The notes under the pieces are model-generated. The model searched no databases, was not told the origin of the DNA, and saw nothing but the letters and a program-made list of their open reading frames with translations. The position numbers were made by a program, and so were the translations under genes. Of a stretch of DNA of 42,192 nucleotides, positions 35,436 through 42,192 are shown piece after piece. This DNA comes from Thiobacillus sp. UBA6205 (lineage in GTDB: Bacteria; Pseudomonadota; Gammaproteobacteria; Burkholderiales; Thiobacillaceae). Within the stretch, counting starts at the first letter, position 1. Each line of letters opens with the position of its first letter. The stretch spans positions 20,451-62,642 of the forward strand of contig DISR01000023.1 in assembly GCA_002421825.1 (NCBI GenBank), read 5' to 3'.

Positions 35436-36182
35436 ATGCGGCAGCATCAGGCCCAGGGCTTGCACCGGATGTTCCGGGCGCATGCCACGCATCTTGTCAG
35501 CGTGCTGGCCGCTCCCTCGGCGCCTGCCAGCAACGCTTTTACGCTTGCGCTTGCAGCAGAACTTTCGCGCCAGGGCTGGCGGGTGTGGCTGGTAGAGCGC
35601 GAGCCCGGCGCAATCTCGCAGGCCTTGGGCTGCCGCCCCTTGTTGCCTTGGCGCGCGAGCCTGCCATTGGTGCAGCAGGTGATATTGGCAGGGGACTATG
35701 GCTTGATTCATGCGCCGGGCGGCATGGCGGGGGATGCGACGCTGGCGGCCGCGGCAAGGGAAAGCCGCGGCTGTGATTTCCTGCTGTTCGACGGCGGACG
35801 GTTTTCGCAAGAGGAGGCGCCGCTCGATCCGCGCATGGCGCAGAGCGTGATTGTCCTGCTGGGGGTGCACGATGCCGAGGCCGGCTATGCGCTGGTGAAG
35901 GCGCTGCAGGCGGCGCGCTCGCCAGCCCGGCTTGTGCTGATGGGCGACGCCGCGGAGTCGATATCACGGACCCATGCCCATTTCACGAAGCGGCCGATGG
36001 ATGGCAGCCCAACGGCCGGTATCGTGTGTCAAATTGGCAACACCCGTCCAGAAACTTCAAGTGATACATTAACTATCGCGCCCAATTTGACTTCGGTTGT
36101 GTCTAGAATCATGCAAAACGACCAACCGAAGGTGGCGCATGGGGGCAGTGGCAAGGGTGCAGAAGAAGTCTACGAACGATGA
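35436..36182 (+). CDS. FlhG/FleN-like protein without a Walker A motif
   Basis: A 248-residue protein in the place where flhG (fleN) normally sits between flhF and fliA. The general MinD-like order is recognisable: a first strand, a helix that reads LALAAELSRQGWRVWLVERE where MinD proteins have ALAxxGxRVLLLDxD, and later DFLLFDGGRF where the switch aspartate region is expected. The deviant Walker A (KGGxGKT) is replaced by SVLAAPSAPASNAFTL, with no lysine or glycine of a P-loop. ATP binding by the normal mode is therefore unlikely. The C-terminal end overlaps fliA by 44 bases. It may have a structural or regulatory role without ATPase, or be decaying. Identity rests on context and weak similarity. 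Confidence 0.6.
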   Translation: MRQHQAQGLHRMFRAHATHLVSVLAAPSAPASNAFTLALAAELSRQGWRVWLVEREPGAISQALGCRPLLPWRASLPLVQQVILAGDYGLIHAPGGMAGDATLAAAARESRGCDFLLFDGGRFSQEEAPLDPRMAQSVIVLLGVHDAEAGYALVKALQAARSPARLVLMGDAAESISRTHAHFTKRPMDGSPTAGIVCQIGNTRPETSSDTLTIAPNLTSVVSRIMQNDQPKVAHGGSGKGAEEVYER

Positions 36183-36864
36183 CGTGATCCGGCGGTACCT
36201 GCCGCTGGTCAAGCGTATTGCCTATCACATGATGGCGCGCCTGCCAGCCAGCGTTGAAGTCGACGACCTGATTCAGGTCGGCCTGATCGGCCTCATGGAC
36301 GCGGTAAACCGTTTCGACGGCAGCCAGGGTGCACAGTTCGAGTCCTATGCCACGCAAAGGATACGCGGCGCCATGCTCGACGACCTGCGCGACGCCGACT
36401 GGCTCCCGCGACATATCCGCCAGAAATCACGTTCCATCGAGTCGGCCATCAACAGGCTGGCCCAGCGCCATGGGCGTCAGCCGACCGAACCGGAAATCTC
36501 GGCGGAGCTGGGCATCTCCCTCTCCGATTATCAAAGCATGCTGGGCGACGTGAAAGGCAACCAGCTGCTGTATTACGAAGATTTTTCCGACGAGGAAAGC
36601 AGCGACTTCCTCGAGCGCTATCTGGTCGACGACGTGTCCGACCCGCTTTCGCTGCTGGAGGATGACGGTTTTCGCAAGGGGCTCGTCCAGGCCATCGAGG
36701 ACCTGCCGGAGCGCGAGAAGAACCTGATGGGCATGTATTACGAGCAGGACATGAACCTCAAGGAAATCGGTGCGGTCATGGGCGTGTCGGAATCACGCAT
36801 CTGCCAGCTGCATTCCCAGGCGGTGGCGCGGTTGCGCACCAAGATGAAGCCCTGGAAAGCCTGA
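36139..36864 (+). CDS. fliA: Flagellar sigma factor FliA (sigma-28)
   Basis: Sigma factor for late flagellar genes (flagellin, motor and chemotaxis). Start taken as the ATG at 36139 with GAAGG upstream; the frame is open 14 codons earlier but without support. The 241-residue product has sigma region 2 (VDDLIQVGLIGLMDAVNRFD, then FESYATQRIRGAMLDDLR), region 3 (KSRSIESAINRLAQRHGRQP) and region 4 (LPEREKNLMGMYYEQDMNLK, then EIGAVMGVSESRICQLHSQA). Length and domain order match FliA. It overlaps the preceding FlhG-like gene. Confidence 0.97.
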   Translation: MGAVARVQKKSTNDDVIRRYLPLVKRIAYHMMARLPASVEVDDLIQVGLIGLMDAVNRFDGSQGAQFESYATQRIRGAMLDDLRDADWLPRHIRQKSRSIESAINRLAQRHGRQPTEPEISAELGISLSDYQSMLGDVKGNQLLYYEDFSDEESSDFLERYLVDDVSDPLSLLEDDGFRKGLVQAIEDLPEREKNLMGMYYEQDMNLKEIGAVMGVSESRICQLHSQAVARLRTKMKPWKA

Positions 36865-36882
36865 GACAAGCCGACCAGGGAT

Positions 36883-37122
36883 ATGGACGCTGAATCCGGC
36901 CTGTCGGCAATCGAGCAAAAGTTTCCGCGCATTGCCCGGGCGCTTTGCGACCTGTGGGGCAAGCCGGCGTACGTGCCTTACCTGCGCAGTCTGGTATTCG
37001 ACGAACGCGGCGGCCGCCAGGGCTTTCCGCCCGAGGTCAGCATGGAGCTGTTCATGCTCTACGGCCTGCTCGACTACCAGATCGAGGGCGACGTCTGGAC
37101 GCGGTCGGATAATCGCATTTGA
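36883..37122 (+). CDS. Small conserved-looking protein of unknown function
   Basis: A 79-residue frame from the ATG at 36883, 18 bases after fliA, with CAGGG upstream as a fair ribosome site. It reads MDAESGLSAIEQKFPRIARA and contains LWGKPAYVPYLRSLVFDERG and GFPPEVSMELFMLYGLLDYQ, with normal coding character and no membrane segment. I recall similar short proteins of about 80-90 residues in betaproteobacteria, but no function. Position after fliA suggests it may be in the same transcript. Convergent with copA 23 bases away. Confidence 0.65.
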   Translation: MDAESGLSAIEQKFPRIARALCDLWGKPAYVPYLRSLVFDERGGRQGFPPEVSMELFMLYGLLDYQIEGDVWTRSDNRI

Positions 37123-37145
37123 ACGGACCTCTTCATTAGCCTGCA

Positions 37146-39497
37146 TCAGGCCAAAGGTTTCCGCTTCCTCAGCAGCAGGGCGTTCGTCACCACCGATACC
37201 GAACTCATCGCCATCGCCGCGCCGGCGAACACCGGGGAGAGCAGGCCCAGCGCGGCGAGCGGTATGCCCAGCACGTTGTAGATGAAGGCGAAGAACAGGT
37301 TCTGCCTGATCTTGCGCAGGGTCGCGCGCGACAGTGCGATGGCCTCGGCCAGCCCAAGCAGGTCATGGCGTGCCAGCGTGATGTCGGCGGTTTCCTTGGC
37401 GATGTCGGTGCCCATGCCCATGGCGAAGCTGGCGTCCGCCTGCGCCAGCGCCGGCGCGTCGTTGATGCCGTCGCCGGCCATGCCGACTTTTTTCCCCTGG
37501 TCCTGCAGCCGCTTGACGGCTGCCGCCTTGTCCTGGGGAGACTGGTGCGCATGGAAACTGGCGATGCCGAGTTTTTCCGCCACCGCGCGCGCAGAGGATT
37601 CCTGGTCGCCGGTGAGCATTACCACGTCCACGCCCATGTCGCGCAGGGCCTGCAAGGCCTGCGGCGTGTTGTTGCGCAGGGTGTCGGTGAGCCACAGCGT
37701 GCCCAGATGTTGGCCGCTGCGCGTAACCAGGATGGGGGTGGAAGCCTCGACGTGGGTATGCGCGGCAAGGCGCAGATTCTCCGATTGCAGGAAATCTGCA
37801 GTGCCGGCCAGTGCGGCTTCGCCGCCGATATTGCCGCGCACGCCCTGGCCGGGCAGGGCGGCAAACTGCGCTACCTTCTCGAGCGTGAGGCCTCGGTCAC
37901 GCGCAGCCTTGACGATGGCCCTGGCGAGCGGATGCTCGGAGCCCTGTTCGAGGCAGGCGGCGGTGGCCAGCAGATGTTCCTCGCTCACGCCGTGCGCGGG
38001 GTCAATGAGCGACAGACTGAATTCGCCGGTGGTGAGCGTGCCGGTCTTGTCCACTGCCAGGATGTCGAGCCTGCCCGCCGTTTCCAGCGCCTCGGCATTG
38101 CGGAACAGGATGCCGTACTGCGCCCCCCAGCCGGTGCCGGCCATGATCGCGGCCGGCGTGGCGAGCCCCAGCGCGCAGGGGCAGGCGATCACCAGCACGG
38201 TGACGGCGCGGATCAGGGCCTCGCTCCAGTCGCCCAGCCACAGTCCGGTGGCGATGAGTGCAAGCAGCGCGATGCCGATGACCACCGGCACGAAAATGCC
38301 CGAGACCTGGTCGGCCAGTTTCTGGATCGGCGCCTTGGAGCCCTGTGCCGCTTCGGTCAGGCGAATGATCTCGGCGATGCGGGTGTGCTCGCCCACGCCG
38401 ATGGCGCGGATGTTCAGGGTGCCCAAGGTATTTTGCGTGGCGGCAAAAACCTTGTCGCCGATGCGCTTCAGCACCGGCAGCGATTCGCCGGAGAGCGCGG
38501 CTTCCTCGATTTCGGATTCGCCCGCATCCACCGTGCCATCCACCGGCACGCGTTCGCCTGGGCGCACGCGCACGAGATCGCCGGCCTTGATTTCATGCAT
38601 CGGCGTTTCGACGAATTCACCGTTCTTCTCCACCCATGCAGTCTGCGGCGTGAGGGCCAGCAGCTTCTCGATGGCATCCAGGGTCTTGCGCTTGGCGCTG
38701 GCTTCCAGCAGCTTGCCCAGTCTGACAAGCGTGATGACGGCGGCGCCGGCCTCGAAATACACCGGCTGTTCATGCAGGCCCATGAAGGTGACGACCGTGC
38801 TGAGCCCCCAGGCCATGCTGGTGCCCAAGCTGACCAGCACGTCCATGTTGGCGCCGCCGCCGCGCAGGGCGTTGAAGCCGCCGCGGTAGAAGCGCCAGCC
38901 GGCGACGAACTGCACCGGGGTGGCCAGCAGCCATTGCAGCCAGCGCGGCAGCCATTCGTGGCTCGGCGCGAACATGCCGGCCAGCAGCGGCAGGGTGAGG
39001 ACGACTGCGCCCCAGAATACCAGCCAGTCCTTGCGTGCGGTTTGCGCCTCGCGTGCGTGCGCTTCCTCGCGGTTCTTCTCGTCCCAGACTTCCGCGCCAT
39101 AACCGGTTTTCTGGATGGCGGCGACGAGGTCGCCGATTCCCACACCCGGCTGCAGCACGGCGCGCGCGGTCTCCGAGGCGAGGTTGACCGCGATATCCAT
39201 GCCCGGTTGCTTGTTGACCACGTTCTCGATGCGCGCCGCGCAGGAGGCGCAGGTCATGCCTGAAATCTTCAGCATCACATGGCGCGGCGGCACGTCGAAG
39301 CCGGTCTTGCGAATGGCGTCGAGGATTTGCGCCGAGGTGGTTCCAGCGGTGACGAAGCGAATGGTCGCGGTCTCTGAGGCGAGGTTCACCGCCGCTTCCA
39401 CGCCCGGCAGCTTGTTCAGCTGTTTTTCCAGGCGCGTGGAGCAGGACGCGCAGGTCATGCCGGAGATGGGGAGGGAGAGTTTCTGTTTTGTTTCCAT
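37146..39497 (-). CDS. copA: Copper-exporting P1B-type ATPase CopA
   Basis: Cytoplasmic membrane pump that exports Cu(I). Start is the ATG at 39497 (METKQKLSLPISGMTCASCS); a GTG one codon earlier is also possible. The 783-residue product has two heavy-metal-associated domains with GMTCASC motifs (about residues 13-20 and 80-90), the CPC membrane metal site (ACPCALGLATPAAIM), phosphorylation site DKTGTLT and hinge GDGINDAPAL. The HP motif of P1B pumps (SEHPLARAIV) is present. No CueR-like palindrome was recognised upstream; the gap to mnmC holds repeat elements instead. Transcribed in the same direction as lysS and mnmC. Confidence 0.96.
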   Translation of the reverse strand: METKQKLSLPISGMTCASCSTRLEKQLNKLPGVEAAVNLASETATIRFVTAGTTSAQILDAIRKTGFDVPPRHVMLKISGMTCASCAARIENVVNKQPGMDIAVNLASETARAVLQPGVGIGDLVAAIQKTGYGAEVWDEKNREEAHAREAQTARKDWLVFWGAVVLTLPLLAGMFAPSHEWLPRWLQWLLATPVQFVAGWRFYRGGFNALRGGGANMDVLVSLGTSMAWGLSTVVTFMGLHEQPVYFEAGAAVITLVRLGKLLEASAKRKTLDAIEKLLALTPQTAWVEKNGEFVETPMHEIKAGDLVRVRPGERVPVDGTVDAGESEIEEAALSGESLPVLKRIGDKVFAATQNTLGTLNIRAIGVGEHTRIAEIIRLTEAAQGSKAPIQKLADQVSGIFVPVVIGIALLALIATGLWLGDWSEALIRAVTVLVIACPCALGLATPAAIMAGTGWGAQYGILFRNAEALETAGRLDILAVDKTGTLTTGEFSLSLIDPAHGVSEEHLLATAACLEQGSEHPLARAIVKAARDRGLTLEKVAQFAALPGQGVRGNIGGEAALAGTADFLQSENLRLAAHTHVEASTPILVTRSGQHLGTLWLTDTLRNNTPQALQALRDMGVDVVMLTGDQESSARAVAEKLGIASFHAHQSPQDKAAAVKRLQDQGKKVGMAGDGINDAPALAQADASFAMGMGTDIAKETADITLARHDLLGLAEAIALSRATLRKIRQNLFFAFIYNVLGIPLAALGLLSPVFAGAAMAMSSVSVVTNALLLRKRKPLA

Positions 39498-39511
39498 CAC
39501 AACAATCTTTT

Positions 39512-39537
39512 GAGGCAGAGGCGCAAAGACGCGGAGA
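39512..39537. repeat. Short GC-rich repeat near the copA start
   Basis: GAGGCAGAGGCGCAAAGA followed by CGCGGAG has an approximate period of 9 (AGAGGCGCA, AAGACGCGG). It is directly upstream of copA and could hide or replace its original promoter region. Confidence 0.4.
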
Positions 39538-39543
39538 AATTCG

Positions 39544-39624
39544 ATAACAGAGAGGTTAAGGGAGGCAAGGGAGTAATGCCAATTTTCCTCCCTTATCCTC
39601 TTGCACCCCCCGGTAAATGCTTTC
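39544..39624. repeat. Palindromic element downstream of mnmC, copy A
   Basis: Begins GATAACAG and ends GTAAATGCTTTC. The left arm (GAGGTTAAGGGAGGCAAGGG) is purine-rich, the right arm (CCTCCCTTATCCTCTTGC) its approximate inverse. The same ends and arms occur in copy B at 41626-41709, on the other side of mnmC, in the same orientation. It almost reaches the mnmC stop at 39639. Confidence 0.75.
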
Positions 39625-39638
39625 AGGGTCTCTCTACG

Positions 39639-41615
39639 TCAGGTTCTTTTTCGTCTGGCTTCGCGCAGCAGAAAACGGGCCGGGTCGATCGCCTGCCAAA
39701 GATCGCGCGGCAGAAGCCAGGGTTCATGGTCCAGTCTAGCCGCCAATGCCTCGGCCAGGAAGGGGGCCCAGACCAGGCCGCGTGCGCCCAGGCCGGTCAG
39801 GGCGTAGAGGCCGGGTTTGCGCGGCAGTTTCGCGAATGCCGTCTCGGGCCTGACATTGGCGCTGTCGTCCATGACCTGCCCGGAAAACGGCAGGCGGTCC
39901 GGGGTGGCGGCGCGAAAGCTCACGCGCGCTTCAAGTGTGCTGACATCCAGCGTGGGCGGAAGTTGCAGCAGGCGCGACAGCCGCGCAAGGTTGGCCGTCT
40001 GGTCGGATTCGCGCGGGGCGGGATCGTCGTCGAAGCCGAAGCTGGCGCCGATGTTGCCGATGCCGTGCCGTGTTGGCAGCACGTAGCCTTCGCGGGTGAC
40101 GGGAATGTTCAGGCCGGGCAGGCAGTCGTCGGGCAGCGCGGTGATCTGGCCGCGCACGGGGGTGAGCGGCAGGTTTGCGAACTGAATCGCCTCATGCGCG
40201 CCGGCCAGGATCACCGTCGAGGTTTCTGCGAGCAGCGTGTCTTTCTCCCAGACGCGCCAGCCGTCTGCGGTTTGCTCGATCCGCGTTGCCGTCTGCGCGA
40301 AGCACTGTGTGAGCGTTGCGCCGCATTGCGCTAATAGCATTTGGCACACGCGCGGACCGGTCATCCAGCCACCACGCGGGAAATGGATGCCGGCAGCGGC
40401 CACCGGCACCCCGGCGAGTTCGCCGGCCGCTTCCTGGCTGACCCAGCGTGCGAATTCCGCGGGATAGCGGTGCGCTGCCAGCATGGCCTGCATGTGCGCG
40501 GCATTGGCATCATCGCGCGCGAGTTGCAGCACGCCTTCAAAGGCGTGTGAAGGGGGAAGGGAGAAGGGGGAAGGGTGTGAATCCAGGGTGGAAATAATTT
40601 TCGCGCTATGTAAGAACGCTTGTCTGGAAAGGCGGCCGTTGAAGCTGTCGTCCAGGGCAAGCTGCGGGCGCACCACGCCGGCGGGATTGCCCGAGGCACC
40701 CATGGCGGGGGCGGGGTGGCGCTCGATCAGGGTGACCAGCCAGCCGCGGCGACACAGGGCATGGGCGAGCGCGGCACCGGCGATGCCGGCGCCGATGATG
40801 GCGGCGTTTCTAGGTGAGGCGTGAGGGGGCGAGACCGGGAATTCGCAGAGCATGCTCTGCACCGGGCGAGCGGTTCCGGCATGCAAGCCGGAACGCGCCC
40901 TGCAAGGGAGGTGCGAGGCGGAAGAGAAGCGTGCCTCGAGTCTTTCCTTCTTGTGGCCGAAGCCCGGTTTGCGTTCCACGCTAAAGCCGGCTTCCTGCAA
41001 GGCCTGGCGGACGGCACCGGCCACGCACCAGGTGGCGAGTCGCGCGCCGGGGCTGGACAGGCGCTTGAGTTGTGAAAGCAGCGTGGGTGACCAGATGTCG
41101 GGGTTCTTCGCCGGCGAAAAGCCGTCGAGATAGATCGCATCGACGTTGGCATCGAGCTGTTTCAGCGCGGCTTCGGCGTCGTCGAAGATGACGGTGAGCT
41201 GCACGCGGCCTTCGTCGAAACTGAGGCGGTGGTAGCCGGCGACCAGCAGCGGCGATTGTTCGCGCAACTGATTCGCAAACTCCGATAGCTCTGGCCAGGC
41301 GGCGTGGCAGCGCGCCAAGGTATTCTTTGACAGCGGATGTTTTTCGACGGAGATGAAATGCAGGCGGCCGCAGCGCCCCGGCTGCTCCCGATAGGCTTGC
41401 CAGGTGGCGAGGAAGTTGAGTCCGAGGCCGAAGCCGGTTTCCAGGACGACAAAGCGCGTTGTGTCCTGCCAGGCCTGCGGCAGGCCGCAGCCTTGCAGGA
41501 ACACGTTTCTTGCCTGCTGCAGCCCGCCGTCTGCGCTGTGATAGATGTCGCCGTATGCCGGGCTGGCGGGAACGCCGTTCTCAGCAAATGCAATTTCACC
41601 GGGCGTAATAGGCAT
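39639..41615 (-). CDS. mnmC: Bifunctional tRNA mnm5s2U34 enzyme MnmC
   Basis: Completes the wobble-uridine modification mnm5s2U34 in tRNA: an FAD domain removes the carboxymethyl group and a methyltransferase domain adds the methyl. The 658-residue product has the N-terminal methyltransferase (VLETGFGLGLNFLATW, DAIYLDGFSPAKNPDIW) and, from about residue 271, the DAO-type domain (AAIIGAGIAGAALAHALCRR, GASGNPAGVVRPQLALD). Two parts look repeat-derived: the interdomain linker (about residues 230-268) and PSPFSLPPS near 348-356, encoded by heptamers. Both keep the frame. The gene lies between lysS and copA on the same strand and is flanked by two copies of a palindromic element. Confidence 0.95.
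   Translation of the reverse strand: MPITPGEIAFAENGVPASPAYGDIYHSADGGLQQARNVFLQGCGLPQAWQDTTRFVVLETGFGLGLNFLATWQAYREQPGRCGRLHFISVEKHPLSKNTLARCHAAWPELSEFANQLREQSPLLVAGYHRLSFDEGRVQLTVIFDDAEAALKQLDANVDAIYLDGFSPAKNPDIWSPTLLSQLKRLSSPGARLATWCVAGAVRQALQEAGFSVERKPGFGHKKERLEARFSSASHLPCRARSGLHAGTARPVQSMLCEFPVSPPHASPRNAAIIGAGIAGAALAHALCRRGWLVTLIERHPAPAMGASGNPAGVVRPQLALDDSFNGRLSRQAFLHSAKIISTLDSHPSPFSLPPSHAFEGVLQLARDDANAAHMQAMLAAHRYPAEFARWVSQEAAGELAGVPVAAAGIHFPRGGWMTGPRVCQMLLAQCGATLTQCFAQTATRIEQTADGWRVWEKDTLLAETSTVILAGAHEAIQFANLPLTPVRGQITALPDDCLPGLNIPVTREGYVLPTRHGIGNIGASFGFDDDPAPRESDQTANLARLSRLLQLPPTLDVSTLEARVSFRAATPDRLPFSGQVMDDSANVRPETAFAKLPRKPGLYALTGLGARGLVWAPFLAEALAARLDHEPWLLPRDLWQAIDPARFLLREARRKRT
40549..40576 (-). 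repeat. Four tandem heptamers inside mnmC
   Basis: GAAGGGG, GAAGGGA, GAAGGGG, GAAGGGT, exactly period 7, bounded on both sides by GTGTGA. It encodes part of a Pro/Ser-rich loop in the FAD domain. Comparable heptamer arrays occur in nuoJ and the isc operon. Confidence 0.85.
40845..40900. repeat. Palindromes in the mnmC interdomain linker
   Basis: GCAGAGCATGCTCTGC (40845-40860) is a perfect 16-bp palindrome. Next to it GTTCCGGC/GCCGGAAC (40873-40894) form an 8-bp stem with a 6-base loop, extended outward by GGGCG/CGCCC. The codons give a linker of low conservation between the two MnmC domains. Confidence 0.75.
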
Positions 41616-41625
41616 GGCAGTAAAA

Positions 41626-41709
41626 GATTAACAGGGAGGCAAGAGAGGCAAGGGAGGATTTTCTTTTGTTTCCCCCCTTAACCTCCGATGCCTCCCTGTA
41701 AATGCCTTC
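41626..41709. repeat. Palindromic element upstream of mnmC, copy B
   Basis: Begins GATTAACAG and ends GTAAATGCCTTC, like copy A. The left arm has GGGAGGCAAGAGAGGCAAGG (period 9); the right arm has CCTTAACCTCC and GATGCCTCCCTGT. Pairing of ACAGGGAGGCA with TGCCTCCCTGT gives a long stem. It lies in the 107-base gap between the lysS stop and the mnmC start, so it would be transcribed in the mnmC leader if these genes are cotranscribed. Confidence 0.8.
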
Positions 41710-41722
41710 TGTAACCTGTCTG

Positions 41723-42192
41723 TCAGGACGTTTGTTCGGGGCGCATGTGCGGGAACAGGATGACGTCGCGGATGGAAGGCGAATCGGTCAGCAGCATGAC
41801 CAGGCGGTCGATGCCGATGCCGCAGCCTCCCGTCGGGGGCAGGCCGTATTCCAGGGCGCGGATGAAGTCGGCGTCGTAGTACATGGCTTCCTCGTCGCCG
41901 GCTTCCTTGGCCTTGACCTGTTCCAGGAAACGGTTGGCCTGGTCCTCGGGGTCGTTCAGTTCCGAGAAGCCGTTGGCCATTTCGCGCCCGGTGATGAAGA
42001 GCTCGAAACGCTCGGTGATCTCGGGCTGCTTGTCGGAACGGCGCGCCAAGGGCGAAACTTCGGCCGGGTAGTCGATGATGAAGGTCGGCTGCACCAGCAG
42101 GGCTTCGGTGGTTTCCTCGAAATAGGTGAGCTGCAGTCCGCCGAGGCCGTCGTGTTTCTTGTAGGCAGCCTTGCGCAGGTGGAACTGCTCGA
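41723..42192 (-). CDS. lysS: Lysyl-tRNA synthetase, class II (3' part)
   Basis: Charges tRNA-Lys with lysine. Only the C-terminal 155 or so residues are in the window; the N-terminal OB-fold and motif 1 lie beyond the right edge, so the frame is open to the last base. Visible are TEALLVQPTFIIDYPAEVSP, the conserved FELFITGREMANGFSELNDP, and class II motif 3 in GGCGIGIDRLVMLLTDSPSI with the family-typical end RDVILFPHMRPEQ. An internal ATG near 42094 is not a real start. mnmC lies downstream on the same strand. Confidence 0.97.
   Translation of the reverse strand, partial: EQFHLRKAAYKKHDGLGGLQLTYFEETTEALLVQPTFIIDYPAEVSPLARRSDKQPEITERFELFITGREMANGFSELNDPEDQANRFLEQVKAKEAGDEEAMYYDADFIRALEYGLPPTGGCGIGIDRLVMLLTDSPSIRDVILFPHMRPEQTS

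Noticed and set aside
37365..39263. 632-residue plus-strand frame opposite copA
   Set aside because: Shadow frame; the copA motifs CPC, DKTGTLT and GDGINDAP are on the minus strand.

Overview
This window reads as a chromosomal segment of a betaproteobacterium. The GC-rich codon use, the nuoH-N block followed directly by a DUF2818 gene, and the trmJ-cysE-iscR-iscS-iscU-iscA-hscB-hscA-fdx-iscX order all fit that class. A Nitrosomonadales/Rhodocyclales-type organism is my best guess, because NnrS and a flagellar cluster are also present. No rRNA, tRNA, CRISPR array, transposase or integrase was found.

Layout. 1-7551 (+): the distal part of the complex I operon, nuoH (cut by the window edge), I, J, K, L, M, N, then a small DUF2818 membrane protein. 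7548-10097 (-): mutS, convergent with it. 10204-17894 (-): an accessory defence region of DUF4325, a STAS-histidine kinase-like ATPase, a 38-codon DUF262 remnant, and a type I restriction-modification operon (hsdM-hsdS-hsdR, EcoR124I-like) preceded by an orphan HsdR N-terminal nuclease fragment. 17940-18743 (-): suhB. 18785-26226 (+): trmJ, cysE and the complete isc iron-sulfur assembly operon, with three good IscR type 1 sites. 26397-29732 (+): a membrane PAS-PAS-GGDEF-EAL protein. 29809-31011 (-): nnrS. 31480-36864 (+): flhB (lacking its C-terminal domain), flhA, flhF, a degenerate flhG and fliA, followed by a small unknown gene. 37146-42192 (-): copA, mnmC and the 3' end of lysS.

The most interesting structure is in hsdS. 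Thirteen copies of a tetranucleotide lie exactly between the two target-recognition halves of the specificity subunit. With 13 copies the gene is open (425 codons). With 12 copies the frame ends in a TGA that overlaps an in-frame ATG opening the second half (an ATGA junction like the other two in this operon). With 14 copies it ends six codons past the tract. Changes of three units would only add or remove a KQAS tetrapeptide, resembling the spacer repeat of EcoR124I. This predicts a switchable methylation specificity. Both ends of the locus carry N-terminal stubs of other defence genes, a sign of repeated recombination.

A second theme is small palindromic or short-period repeats. Two related 124-bp elements built from heptamers sit between iscS/iscU and iscA/hscB. 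Heptamer tracts have entered the coding sequence of nuoJ and mnmC, and two copies of a different element of about 80 bp flank mnmC. A third theme is an unusual flagellar export/regulatory set: FlhB stops before the NPTH autocleavage domain and FlhG has no recognisable P-loop.

All functional calls are from reading sequence and motifs; no database search was run.
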